A model generated the notes under the pieces. It worked only from the letters and a program-made list of their open reading frames with translations. It did not search any database and had not been told where the DNA came from. From NCBI GenBank assembly GCA_028673005.1, contig CM054114.1, positions 23,708,869 to 23,772,868 on the forward strand: 64,000 nt of DNA, written 5' to 3'. Made by a program: the position numbers and the translations under genes. The stretch comes from Tanypteryx hageni (taxonomy: Eukaryota; Arthropoda; Insecta; Odonata; Petaluridae). Shown in pieces: positions 43,612 to 55,273 of this stretch (its first letter is position 1; the number at the start of each line of letters is the position of its first letter).

Positions 43612-44107
43612 TCGCAGGTAGGTGTTGTAGTGATGGCAACAAAAAAATAGTTTTAAAAATATCTCAAACAAAACATTATATGGAAAATGTTTCAAACATA
43701 GGTTATAGAAAATGAAATTTCCTACAACTTTTATTCCAATACATTTTTACATTCATCAAATATTAAAGCAAATATTTCAAAAAAATCTGATGTGGCCACC
43801 ACATTACTTTCTCCATGACTAATATTCTAAAAATTCCAAACAGGTTAAATGATAATGAATTTTTTAAGGAACTGTAAGAAATTTTAAAGGCTTTACAAAG
43901 AACACAAATAGATTGATACCATAGCCTTCTGATACTGGATATAGCCAAGAATCTCCAACAATTAAGAAAATTAAAAGGAGCGGAGGTGATGTGGTTGTGG
44001 CAGCTAAAAAATATAGTTTTTAAAAATGTTTCGAACAAATGTTGTAGAATATTCAATTTCCTGAAATATTTATATACCCATAGATATAAAATTTACAAAA
44101 ATATGAC
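43612..44107. repeat. Interspersed repeat related to 6755-6915, with an internal duplication
   Basis: 43612-43786 matches the inverted copy at 6755-6915. About 360 bp further on, 43988-44107 repeats the theme (GTGGTTGTGGCAGCTAAAAA and the following A/T-rich block) in a more diverged form. No coding. Confidence 0.65.
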
Positions 44108-44249
44108 AGTTTATATTTATCAAAGCTTTCACTTTGTTTAAACCTAATACAACAATGCATTTAATATTGAATTCACATACACATAACATTAAAAAGATGA
44201 AAGTAACCAATTAAAATCTTTTTTCACTCTTAGAATATACCTAATCATA

Positions 44250-44785
44250 CTTATATTTCATAGTCAAATATAAACCTTATTTTTCCTTTTATATTTTAGG
44301 AGAGATCTGAACAAATCAATTGTAGCCTAGCCTCCCCATACTTGTAATAGGTGAATTAAATTGTAATTATTTCTATGATAACCTAGATGACATAGAACAA
44401 AAGAGCTTATTGAGTGAGCAGGGATCCTTAAATTTATAAGCGATCATAAATTAGGGCAATCAAACATATTATTAACTATTTTGTATAAAAATTTAGGTCT
44501 GTGCAGGACCTTCTACTAGAAAGTGTAGTTAAATTGAATTGAGCTAGTATAGCATTATAGGAAATATCGACCAGTGAAATTACCATTTTAAATGCCAATC
44601 GATCTCAGAAATTTCTGCTGGACTCGTTCCATCATGTGGGAGTCCATTTCATAATATGGGCTCCAAATGACTGAACAATACTCTAGCTGACTGCGGACAA
44701 GAGAAGTATACACAGCAGTGACAGCAAATAAATAGTAAAATCAGTTGTATTCCTGTGTATAAATCCAAGAGATTCCATTGCTGTG
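44250..44785 (-). pseudogene. LINE C-terminal fragment, right half of a split copy
   Basis: Minus strand pieces: AMESLGFIHRNTTDF, then one frame over AVYTSLVRSQLEYCSVIWSP, then YYEMDSHMMERVQQKFLRSI. Downstream (left) come FLYKIVNNMFDCPNL and the tail region. This is the post-RT 'LVRSxLEY..W.P' block common to Jockey/CR1-type LINEs. It ends at about 44785, where a Tigger-type transposon begins. Several stops; inactive. Confidence 0.65.
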
Positions 44786-44789
44786 TTTG

Positions 44790-46790
44790 AAATACCGTAT
44801 AAGCCCTCATAACTGACATTCACTTCACCGACTCGCTGGATTAACTGGCGTCTTATGCCCCTAAGTCTGAATTCTGAAATCCACAGTCGAGTGCAACATT
44901 TTACATAAAAACGACTAGCTTAAAAGAGTTTAAACCATTCCTTTCATTACGCATCAATCTCACGAGTTGTTCCTTGTGCTAAAATGTTTCTCATTACATA
45001 GTAATCCAGTCTAGTACGCATCTGCTGTCAGTTGTCAACACAGTCTGCTGTCAGTTGTCCCACATACTAGTACAGTTCATTGTTATTTTAGTTATGATAT
45101 TTAATCAATATTAAATTATGTATATATATTTATACATCTACATTATTATATATTATGTATTCATATTTATTTATAGAATATGGGTGAGATAAGAATGAGT
45201 GTGGTTGTTTCCATGAAAACTAATCTTGATGCTCTGGAAAGAATTGATAGGGGTGAGTCAGTAAGACAAATTTCTGTGGAATTAGGTGTTGGAGAGACAA
45301 CTGTAAAAGACTTGAAAAAATCGCATTATCTAGCAGGATTTTGCAGTCAGATTGCAACACAAGAGTCTTTATCTTCCCATTCAACATTAAAGAAACCAAA
45401 ATAGGAAATTTCAGAAGATGCATTAAGGCTGTGGTTTATGCAAGAAAGACATCTTGGAATTTCAATCAGTGGACCCATACCCAAGGAAAAGGACCTAACC
45501 CTAAATCGAAAAATTGGTGGTGCCCAGAAATTTACTGCAAGTAACGAATGGCTTGGACGTTGGAAAACAACGTCATGGTATCCATGTATTAATCATCACT
45601 GGTGAGAAGTTATCGTCTGATCAGCATGATGCTCAAAAATTTTCGCAGGATTTAAGAGAGGTTATCGACCGAGATAAATCAGTTGGAGGACAAGTCTACA
45701 ATATAGACGAAATGGGTCTAAATTACAAGATGTTGCCAACAAAAACGAAGGCAAAAAAGGATGAGCCTGCAGCATCAGGATACAAAAAATCCAGAGAAGG
45801 ACTCATGTAGCCGCCTGCAGCAATGCAGCTGGAACTCACAATTTGTCGCATTTATTGTTGGTAAATCAAAAAATCCCAGAGCTTTTAAAAGTATAAATCG
45901 TTTGTCTTTACCAGTTTACTACCGATCGCAAAAATCAACCTGAATGGATTCTGCATTATTCAGAGAATGGTTTTTCATGAGTTTGTATCTTCTGTATGAA
46001 GACACTTGAAAATACTGAACTTACCTTGAAAGGCCATTCTCATTCTGGATAATGCTCCTTCACATCCCAATTGCGAGTAACTCAAAGATAGGGGCATAAA
46101 GGTCATATTTCTACCAGCGAATGTAACATCCTTAATTCAGCCTATGGATCAAGGGGTTTTAGAAAGCTTAAAAAGAAGATACAGGCGAAAATTTCTGAGT
46201 TCAGTTTTGAAAGAAATAGAAGATAAAAATATAGGTCTAATGGAAAGACATCAGCATCAAAGATGTTGTTTATAACTTAGCACAAGCTTGGAACAAAATC
46301 CCAGAGTTCAACATTTACCAAATCTTGAAGAAAACTTTGGCTTGAGGATGATATCGATGATAAAAATTCTGAAACGGAAGAAGGAAATGAATTAAGTCTA
46401 AAAAGTGATGCAAGGCAAATTGAAGGTTCTGAAGACATAAAGCAATGGATCCAAGGTGACTATTTGTTGGAGAATGAAATTATGAAGGATGCAGAAATCA
46501 TACAGGCCGTGATGGAAACAGAAGGATCAAAGTTTGAAGAGGAAGAAGAATTAAATACAGAGCCAAAAACACCTCATGCAGCAGCAAAAGATGCCCTAGA
46601 TGTAGTTTTGCATTACATTGAACTAGAGTCTGATTCAACTGTTAACGATGTTATGCTTATAAAAAAATGGAGGGACCATCCAGTTAAACAACACGTTACT
46701 TCACCTAAACAACTGAAATTTTTTTATTTTTTTTTAAATGAATGACATATATCATTTGTATCTGTACTGTCTTAACATATTTAAAATGAA
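44790..46790 (+). mobile_element. Tigger/jerky-type transposon interrupting a LINE
   Basis: The transposase gene (45180-46745) lies between two pieces of the same minus-strand LINE type (44250-44785 and 47080-48480). The left border CCGTATAAGCCCTCATAACT (about 44793) resembles a Tigger end; its right partner was not found. A 50-70 bp duplication follows the stop (about 46738-46800 and 46857-46930). Borders are therefore approximate. Confidence 0.55.
45180..46745 (+). pseudogene. Tigger/jerky-type transposase, heavily disrupted
   Basis: The N-terminus encodes ALERIDRGESVRQISVELGV, then GETTVKDLKK, a helix-turn-helix, and reaches TAG at 45404. Further pieces in other frames read ISEDALRLWFMQERHLGISI and KFTASNEWLGRWK. 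The first catalytic block is YNIDEMGLNYKMLPTKTK, the second LILDNAPSHPNC, and the third [20 protein letters not shown]. The C-terminal acidic part, 46464-46745, reads LENEIMKDAEIIQAVMETEG and DALDVVLHYIELE. Many stops and shifts; all three Asp codons are still visible. Compared with the Tigger at 33789 it is much older. Confidence 0.78.
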
Positions 46791-46799
46791 AATAAATTC

Positions 46800-47065
46800 T
46801 TAAAATACAGACTGTGTATATGTACTTTTCTATTGGAAAATTTTTGATTCTTAAAATGAATGACTTATAACATGACAATTGTATCTGAATGGCCTTAATA
46901 TATTTCAAGTATGTAAAAATAAATGTGTCCTTCCTCCACATTTGCAAGGCAACTGAGAACGCCCTGCCCTCCGAGATTACATAAGTCCTGCATGGGTGCA
47001 GCACTAAACAGACAATGAAAAGTAACACGGACACTTTACCAGACATGGCCACTTTACCATGCCTT
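46800..47065. mobile_element. Solo end of a pogo-like element with G-rich terminus
   Basis: On the minus strand the block ending at 47065 begins GTAGGGGAAGGCATGGTAAA and repeats GGTAAAGTG-G/T-CC twice. The design equals the ends of the element at 36372 (GGGGAAGGTGGG...). The opposite end is not visible. It may be the true right end of the interrupting element at 44790. Confidence 0.45.
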
Positions 47066-47079
47066 CCCCTACTTACTAT

Positions 47080-48480
47080 TGGTCTTTACAAATGATTTAC
47101 TATCTGCTTCATGGACAGGAATCATGAAATTATCCTTCCAAACATCTGGAAATGGCCATTCTTAAGTGACTAATTAAAAAATATAGTAAGAGGATAAGTT
47201 AAAAAGTTAGAGCAGCTCTTCAGCAAGAGAGGAGGCCCAGTGCTCTTATTTACATCAAGCGTACTAAAGGCATTAAGAACACTTAATTGAGTCACACCAC
47301 AAGAGTGTATATTAACTGTATGAGAATACTGGTATTGGGGTATTATGCAACTTGGAGTAGAATATACGCTGGAAAGATGTTCAACAAAGAGATTAGCAGA
47401 TTCCTGAAATGAACATAATTCCACAATCTACTTGTATTCGATGGAATGGAATCTTGAACAGAACTAATATAAGAGAGGTAACAGACTTTTGACAATGACA
47501 TTTAGCATGAAGAGATGCAAAAGAATTGTTATCTACTTATTTTAAGCTTCTTGTGGGCTATTTTCTCATCATATATTAATGAAATTAATTCTTTACCAGA
47601 CCAGTTGGGTAAGTGGGATGATCCACACTTGTGTAAAATTTCAGGAACATACAGATTAATGGCATTATTTACAATATCATAAAAATAACAAACAGCATCA
47701 TCTAATTGTAATTCAGTCAATATAAACCAATCTATAGAGCTAAAGTAATCTATCATTGCAGAATAGTTCCCTTTCCTAAAGATGAAAGTTTCAAAATTAA
47801 TATCTGCGCATGGGGATACACCTATATGAAGTTCACACATAAGAGGAGGATGATAGGCAATACAAGGCAAAAGTCACATCAACATCATAAACACTGTTCA
47901 ATGAGCACCTTGTAATATCTGTTAAACACAAATCCAGAATCTCGCCATATTGGTTGGTAACTAAGATTTTTGTACACAATTCGGATATTATCAGTGAGGT
48001 TAACTTCAGGAAAGAATGTTGACCAATTATTATCTGGCAAATTGAATCGCCAAACATAAGCGAATTGGCGTCTGCACACAAATATGCAAGACGATTTACT
48101 TCTTCACGATATTTTTGGTATATGTTTTGGTCAGATTTGGGAGGAATGTAAACACATTATTAATTAGTTTAAGAGATGGAGATGACACCATGAGAAAATT
48201 GTGTTCAATGTTACACGAGGATGTAGCTTAAAGTTGATAAGATTTAAATATAAAATTAACACCAATTAGCACAACACCTTCCCTTTTCATAATACCAGTA
48301 CAATCACTGCAATCAGTTCTCTAAATTTCATAATTAAAAAGTGCCTATTGGGAATCGCATATATCGCGTGTAAGCCAAGTCTCAGAGAATAATGTGATAT
48401 CACACTCGATATTAACAGCTGAAATACGCATGTCCTTTAATTTACTCCGCAAACCGCGGCGGACATTCTGGTAGTATGCG
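47080..48480 (-). pseudogene. LINE endonuclease and RT start, left half of a split copy
   Basis: Minus strand from 48480: RGLRSKLKDMRISAVNIECD, then ITLFSETWLTRD (endonuclease start), CADANSLMFGDSICQIIIG, GEILDLCLTDI, then PPLMCELHIG and FRKGNYSAMIDYFSSIDWFI. The linker follows, LSVLNAFSTLDVNKSTGPP, and then NGHFPDVWKDNFMIPVHEAD, the start of RT. The RT core (motifs A-E) is missing between this piece and 44785. Family: Jockey/CR1-type EN-RT ORF2. Multiple stops and shifts. Confidence 0.7.
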
Positions 48481-49600
48481 GAAATATTAGTTACAAATTT
48501 TTTAAATATTTATCTATCACTATTTTGGGAACAAAGGAGTAATCTCTGCTCTGAAATACTAAATTCATAACATCTTTATAATGATAACATTTTATTGAGT
48601 TTAGTAGGATTGTTGATGTAATTATTTAATTTTGAGGGATGATATGTTCCAGTCGATATTTTTAGCATGTAAACAATTTTTAAAAAACGTTTCACTGTAT
48701 ACATGAAAATAGTTTTTAACTTGAACGAGAATTTCTAAATTTACTAAAAGTTGCTTTAAAAAGGAAACCAAAAGTAATTTATGATTTTATAAATAAATTT
48801 AAATTTATTTTGATTTATACAATATAAACATTAAAGAAAGACTCTAGAGTAAAAAATTCTAGATATCGTGCAAGCAGACGCTACGGACTGTAACTCACAG
48901 ATTCGGTTCATCTTCTACCAGTGGAGAGTGTTGTTCAATATCTATAAGAATACCTTTTCGGAATTTCGAGCCAATGGCTTTAAGTTTAAGAGAAATAATT
49001 AATTAAAAAGTGCAAAAAAATGGACCAATTTTCTCAAATGCTTGTAACTTCGCTATCTCAGGTGTCTTTATGCTAGAGATATCGCCTAACATAAGTCTCG
49101 CGTCCCGTACTTTTGGCATTCGAGACTCCCGCTTGCCGAATTTTTTTCTCTCCTGCTAAATGTCCTTTTTCTTACAGTTTTTTACATCCCAATCTTCAGA
49201 AAGTAATTATACACTGCTAATTTTTTTACGCAGGAGAATTATATTTAATTATCGCTTAATTATATCCGGTACTAAAATTAAGCATATTAGTTTCAGCAGC
49301 ATTGTCATTTTAAAACGATAAAAAAATTGTCGAAGTAATTTAAATTTAAAAAGAATAATATTACCTTTATGAATCACTACGTCACTCATTAAGGAAGCTC
49401 CTCCTGTAGTGGAGTGTGTCTAACAATAAGGCAATCACGCATCAGACAGTCACCTGTTTTAAACTCTCATACGAGACCGTTTCATTGTGTCAAACACTGG
49501 AGAAATCTTCGGTACTGTGAGATAATTCCGTTCCTGCCTTCATAATTCGCACATTATACAGAGGAACCAAAAAGCTGTCGCACACTTGGTGGAAATCTTT
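48481..49600. other. No recognised feature
   Basis: AT-rich DNA before the next LINE; no gene recognised. A 93-codon minus frame at 49490-49768 is overlapped by the LINE and I do not support it. Confidence 0.35.
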
Positions 49601-49620
49601 TGCTACTTGGGCCGAACTTC

Positions 49621-49680
49621 CAAGGATAGTTTTCGTAGCGAAAATTGAAGTCCCGGGTTTGATTCCGGGAACTATCCTTC
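49621..49680 (+). other. Three-way-junction fold at the 5' side of a LINE
   Basis: AAGGATAGTT (49622-49631) pairs with AACTATCCTT (49670-49679). Inside lie two hairpins, TTTTCG-TAG-CGAAAA (about 49631-49645) and CCCGG-GTTTGATT-CCGGG (about 49652-49669). The second mimics a tRNA T-arm and B box, but no D or anticodon arm exists. Possible pol III promoter or RNA element of the LINE leader. Confidence 0.5.
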
Positions 49681-52609
49681 CAATTTCATTTACATCCGCA
49701 TCTTCTAATCTTCTCCCTATCACTAATAAAAGCTTATCCTCATATTGCAATTCCAATACAAAGGCCATTCTATCTGAACAGTTTAAGCACTTTCCACGCT
49801 CCCTCCAGATCTTATATTTAAATGCTCAAAGCCTAACAGCACATATCGAAGAACTCCGTGGTATACTACCTAACAATAAAGTACACATCATCGCTATTGC
49901 TGAGACCTGGTTGAAACCATCTATGTCTTCCTCTACTGTTAACATTGACGGTTTTAAACTTTACCGCAACGATCGCGTTGGCAAAGGCGGCGGCGGTGTC
50001 GGAGTATATGTAAGAAACGATATTTCAACTAAATTTATTGAAAGTAGCGAATGTAATTACAGCAAAAGACCCGAATTTCTCTTTCTTGAATTGAAAATCT
50101 ATTCACAGAAAATACTTTTCGGTATTTTCTACCGTCCACCCAAAATTGGTCATCTATCCGATATTGATGAAGTCATCTCTAGTCACATTAACGATTACAA
50201 TCATTTAATAATTACTGGCGATTTTAATGCCAATATACTCGCACCAAACCCTGATTCGACATATTTATATAACTCCTTCAACTCTCTAGGCCTTAGTATT
50301 CTACCTCTAAATGCTAATCACCATACTCCTACTTCCTCTACCCTAATTGATTTAGCCGTTACCGCCAATCCTGACAGGTTCTCGCGCATGGCCAACTCTC
50401 TGCTCCGGGAATCTCCGCACATGACATAATATACATTGCATATTCAATAAGGAGCCCAACTCACAAGCCGAAATATATCACCTATAGGGACTTCAAAAAC
50501 ATCAACAATGAGAAGTTAATTGCTGACGCGTCTGCCATGCCTTGGTATTCTATTGAGTACATGGACGACATTAACGACAAGGTTGAGGCTTTCAACAATT
50601 TTGCACAGTCATTAATCAACACTCACGCTCCACTAAAGACTAAAAGAGTCTCTAAGCCCCATGCACCATGGCTCACAACAGACATCAAACTGATAATGAA
50701 GAGACGTGACAATGCCTTCCGCATTTTCAAAAATACAAAAACACAGATCTCATTCAACCAATTTAAAAAACTAAGAAATAAAACTAAGCAACTTATCAGA
50801 AACTCTAAAACTCGGTACATTCATTCACTGTCCCGTCCAAATTCTTCACAATCTTCTCTATGGAGTAACTTAAAATTATTTGGTATTGGAAGATCTAAGG
50901 ATACACAACTTCCTCCTCATATTTGCCTTGATACACTTAACACTCTATTCACCACTCCCCCAACTCCTGATGACAACGAAATAAAACAGAATCACATACA
51001 CCACCTACTTCAACACACTCCTCCCACCACAGCATCACCACCATTCCAATTTTCTCCTGTAACTCAGCTGGAAGTACTGAATTGTTTACGTAAAATCAAG
51101 TCCAGAGCACAAGGTGCTGACGAAATTCCAATAGTCTTCCTTCATAAGATTATTCATCTAGTTCTACCCGTCATCACTCATATATTCAATTGGTCGCTTA
51201 TGCAAAACAAATTCCCATCGCAATGGAAACTCGCCATAGTCCGTCCCATACCTAAGAAAAGTCTTACTTCTGACATAACCGACTTTCGGCCCATCAGTTT
51301 ACTTCCTGTATTATCAAAGGCATTTGAAAAGGTTTTACATGAACAAATCACATATTTTCTAATTAGTAATAATATCCTCGATTCTCTACAATCAGGATTC
51401 CGAAAATCACACAGCACTACCACAGCACTCCTCAAAATCACTGACGATATCAGATTAGCAATGGACAAAAGAGAAGTCACTATTATGACTCTTCTTGACT
51501 TTAGTAAAGCTTTTGACTCTGTAGATGTAAACATACTTCTAACCAAACTGCGCCTCATGAACTTCTCCTCAGATTCCCTAAACTTAATTAGTTCTTACCT
51601 GAATGATCGCTATCAAAAGGTCGTAACTGACAATCATTCTTCAAGATGGATTAAAGTGTCACGTGGCGTACCACAAGGTTCCACCCTCGGGCCACTGCTC
51701 TTCTCTCTGTACATTAATGATATATCTTCTCAGCTTGCTCACTGTAAATACCACCTTTATGCTGATGATCTCCAAATCTATATGCACTCTCGCTCTATTG
51801 ATCTCCATCTTATCATTGATAAAATGAACCATGACCTCACTTCTTTATCCAAATGGAGCAATGTAAATTTCCTCAAAATTAATCCTTTAAAAAGTCAGTC
51901 TATTATTATTGGGTATCCCAAACTTCTCTCGTCACTAAACTTCTCAGAACTTCCCCCAATTCTGCTCAATAACTCTGTCATTCGTTTCCAAAAAACTGCA
52001 ACCAATCTCGGGTTAGTATTCAATGACACATTGACCTGGACTGATCATATAACTAAAATATGTAATACTGTTAACAGTTCTCTTCACTCACTTAAAAGAA
52101 TTACCCATTTCTCCCTTCGCAAGCGACTTATCACCGCTCTTGTCCTTCCTCACCTCGATTACTGCGATACGGTCTATCAAGATCTATCTAACGAGCTATC
52201 TCTAAAATTGCAGCGTGCACAAAATTCCTGCGTAAGATTCATTTGCGATCTCCAAAAGAGAGACCATGTCACTCAACCTCTATATACGTTAGGCTGGCTT
52301 CGCACTGAAGCTCGTAGACGTCTTCACCTCCTCTCGTTATTTTACCGAATTATAACTCTTCAAAACCCGCAGTATCTGAACTCCAAATTTTCCCAAATGA
52401 ACTCTGTGCACAACGCCAACACTAGGGGCACCAATCTCTTCCAGATCCCACATCACAGGACGGAAATTTATAATAAATCCTTCCATGTTACAGCTTGTAG
52501 ACTTTGGAACGCCCTACCTACTGACCTCCAAAACGCAACATCTCTCCACATATTCAAACATAAATACTTTAAATTGCTGTTCTCTGCCCAAAATTCAGGT
52601 CAGCTTTAA
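49659..52609 (+). pseudogene. LINE ORF2: endonuclease plus reverse transcriptase, one frameshift
   Basis: Endonuclease: LYLNAQSLTAHIEELRGIL, IIAIAETWLKPS, GGGGVGVYVRND, FGIFYRPP, LIITGDFNANI, HHTPTSSTLIDLAV. At about 50390 a CG dinucleotide appears doubled (CTCGCGCATGG), and the frame moves by two. The second frame then covers the end of the endonuclease (SAHDIIYIAYSI) and the RT. RT motifs: VRPIPKKS, DFRPISLLPVLSKAFEKVLH, TLLDFSKAFDSVDVN (motif A), RGVPQGSTLGPLLFSLYIND, HLYADDLQIYMH (catalytic pair intact), VLPHLDYCDTVYQDL, and the C-terminal RRRLHLLSLFYRII with ACRLWNALPTDLQ. The true start codon is not resolved. Jockey/CR1 assignment rests on these blocks and is not firm at clade level. 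Confidence 0.87.
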
Positions 52610-52790
52610 CATTTTCTTCTTACCAATTGCAAGACGGCTTCCTTCACTCTTCCTTACATAATGAACATTAATTAATTTTTTTTGCAGGTTATCGAGTCCG
52701 CAAAGTGTACGCCTCCTTCGACTGTTACCTTTTCATTGTCTAGTGTCTACTATGTTATAGTGTTTATACTAATTCTCATTGTATTATATC

Positions 52791-52930
52791 ATTCTGTATT
52801 GTTTCATACTATTTTATACTGATTTATATCATTTTGTATTGTTTTATACTATTTTATACTGTTTTATATCATTTTGTATTGTTTTATACTATTTCGTATT
52901 ACTTTATTTTATTATGTATTGTTTTATATC
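52791..52930 (+). repeat. 40-bp tandem repeat in the LINE 3' region
   Basis: Three 40-bp units start at 52791, 52831 and 52871, plus half a unit. Core ATTTTGTATTGTTTTATACT then ATTTTATACT-G-TTTATATC. Confidence 0.85.
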
Positions 52931-53202
52931 ATATGTGTAATTTTATATAATTTCCTTCTTTCTTATGTTATGCATGATCCAACAACAATCTCCATATTCA
53001 TTGTATATATCTCAAGTATATTTCATCTTATTCTGCCTAATTATTGTATTATATTTCCTGGTTTGCATTACGTTAATACCTATATATGTATTTGTTTATG
53101 ACGGTATACAACGATGCTGTATATACGAACACTTACTGTACATACTGCTTTCTATTTAATGTTGTATTACTATATCATAATATGTACACTATCTAGGGTT
53201 TT

Positions 53203-53246
53203 CGCAGGTTTTTCACACCCCCCTTCTCAGTGGGTGTTTTCCTGCG
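53203..53246 (+). other. Two-step hairpin in the LINE 3' region
   Basis: CGCAGG (53203-53208) pairs with CCTGCG (53241-53246); inside, CACACCC (53214-53220) pairs with GGGTG (53232-53236) and flanking T residues. Just before AGGCA-GGACA-TGCCT, another small stem. Confidence 0.55.
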
Positions 53247-53511
53247 TGGGTTTTACTAGGCAGGACATGCCTGTTTTACCTAGGTTTTCCCCACAATCTC
53301 TAATCTGTCTTCAATTTTATATATATTTTTTTACTCTGTATGATTTAGGTATATACTGTTTATGTTATGCGTATTGTATATCTATATATATATATATATC
53401 TTACTTTACCTTTTTTTATATTTTTTATATTGACGAAGGGTTAAATGTAAGAATGGACCTTATGGTCTAAATTTCGCCCGAATAAAGACGATTATCTATC
53501 TATCTATCTAC

Positions 53512-54620
53512 ATGGGAAATCTGAAATCCACCGAGCAAGGCAATTTTCTCTTGCACATTAAAATATCTTAGAATTGTAATATCGAAGCGAGATTTGTACC
53601 GATCTCTGAGAGAAAAAGTGGGAATTCTAATTTTTATCGTAAAACGCTCCTCATCGACCGTATTTCTTCGAATTTCGCGTAAATACTGCCGTTTTTGCAG
53701 TTTTTATCGCTCATTACGAGAGTGTAGCCATAGCAACAACTATTGATGGACTCGGATTCGGTATAGTCTAATAAATGCAGGTATTGTTTCTGTCGAACGA
53801 AAATACGCGTGTTCAATTTAATATCGAATTTTATAACGCTCAATTATGAAATTTGAGAACATAAGGAGCAACATATCTGCGGTGATTTTAAAGCTTTTAG
53901 AGCCAATATAAGTAGGTATTAAATAAATGATTAAATGGAAAGCTCGCATCGTTAGTTCTGTTTGGGTCGTCTTATTATTATGTTATGCAGAGACATACTT
54001 TTCCCTCCTGTTTGTTGTTGTCAACGAAAACAATCTTCGTAACAAATGAAGTAAACAAGATCTAATTGTAACTAATAAGTTTTATTTTCTTTATCGCGCC
54101 TACTGAACATATTAATTGAAAGGAAATGGATTATTCAGGACGAAGAAGTGAACTAAAATACGTGTGCACTCAGCTTTTGTAAGTTAAAAGACATAAATAA
54201 TTTACGACGAAGGAGTGAGCGTGAGTGTAAAGATTAACGTACTTCATCTCAAGTGAGGTATGTATGAGTTAAATAATAATTCAATTTTCGATTGTTCTAA
54301 GGCAATTTCTGTATTTCTTTGGCATCGGTTCTAATATATATCCTTTAGCAGTGCTTAGACTTTAAATATATCTTGTTTTCTAAATTGATTATATCCAACA
54401 ATGGAGGCTTATTTCTTGTGTCGTCTCTGTTGGCCGTTACCGTGGAAACCACACGATGCAGAACTAGCTCATTCTTGTTGAAAAACGAAGGAAGAAGGAG
54501 CAAATAATGGGCGGGAGAGGTAATTAACTTGTTTTTCACCAATATTATTGAAAATCTGGCATATTTCAGAACTCGGAAGGTAGCCTAGCTCAGTTGATTA
54601 GTGGAATTTTAATTAAATGT
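53512..54620. other. No recognised feature
   Basis: Unique-looking DNA without a gene I recognise. Confidence 0.35.
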
Positions 54621-54624
54621 TACT

Positions 54625-54765
54625 ACTCGTTGCAATTAACGATCGCTATTCTAGCCCTAATTTCATCGGTACATTTTGATCCTCTCGTTATCATACTAGC
54701 AAGGTGCTTTACTTTACGATCTGAAACTGGTTCCGATGGCTTTCCATCTTACGTTCAAGTTTTTC
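54625..54765 (-). pseudogene. Small RTE LINE fragment
   Basis: Minus strand: GKPSEPVSDRKVKHLASMIT, then RGSKCTDEIRARIA. It aligns with GKPLEQVSEYKYLGSIIT and REAKCTDEIKTRIGKAKAAF of the RTE copies at 24325 and 62428. About 45 residues survive, cut at both sides. Confidence 0.7.
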
Positions 54766-55109
54766 CTTTCTCGATATCCAAATCAATTGGATTTTTTCTT
54801 ATTCGTTTCCTAGGATAATTTTGCTCATTTAACCTTAGCTGTGTCCGTCCGTCTTTCGAAGCATTCGTCCTCGGTACAAAGACTAACTATTAATGCATAC
54901 ACAACCAGTAAATTACTTATATAATCCTATCTCGTACAACATCTTTCTTAGCTTGAAACTATCAAAGTAGGTTTATGAGTTAATACAAAATATAGTTTTA
55001 AGAAATTCTTTTCTTTTTGACAATCTTTGAATAGTTCAAAATGTAAAAGAAAGAGCAAATCCGTCGACATACGTTAAATCCGAAATTCTTTTCTCATTTT
55101 TGTCTGCAG

Positions 55110-55273
55110 ATTTTGGTGATTATTTGGCCCTAGGGCTGGCGATATTAATAGCAGGCGCTTTGATAGCGTGGTGGATCTGGGGGGTTTGCAGGCGGTACTG
55201 CGTCGGGCGCCGAAGGAGATGGTCTGTTGAAGACGGCGTGCCCGACGCGGCGTACGATACCGCCAATTTGCCT
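55110..55273 (+). CDS. Host exon encoding a transmembrane helix and basic juxtamembrane segment
   Basis: The acceptor TTTTTGTCTGCAG ends at 55109 and GTAAGTATA begins at 55274; exon length 164 nt, entering in phase 1 and leaving in phase 0. It encodes DFGDYLALGLAILIAGALIA, then WWIWGVCRRYCVGRRRRWSV, then EDGVPDAAYDTANLP. About 20 hydrophobic residues are followed by a Cys/Arg-rich stretch, as in a type I single-pass protein with the cytoplasmic side C-terminal. The exon is clearly GC-richer than its flanks. I do not recognise the gene and found no other exon of it in the window. Confidence 0.6.

Larger units (their letters stand above)
49660..53511 (+). mobile_element. Jockey/CR1-type LINE, near complete
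   Basis: ORF2 (to 52609) is followed by a ~900 bp 3' region with a 40-bp tandem repeat (52791-52930), a long hairpin (53203-53246), a small hairpin GACC-TTAT-GGTC (53456-53467) and an (ATCT)n tail (53491-53510). Only one frameshift in the ORF implies a young copy. The 5' border is uncertain; no ORF1 was seen. Confidence 0.85.

Noticed and set aside
49490..49768. Minus frame of 92 codons (MAFVLELQYEDKLLLVIG...)
   Set aside because: Overlaps the LINE endonuclease start on the other strand; no recognisable family.
53634..53843. Minus frame of 69 codons with coding-like residues
   Set aside because: No splice or family support; too short to claim.
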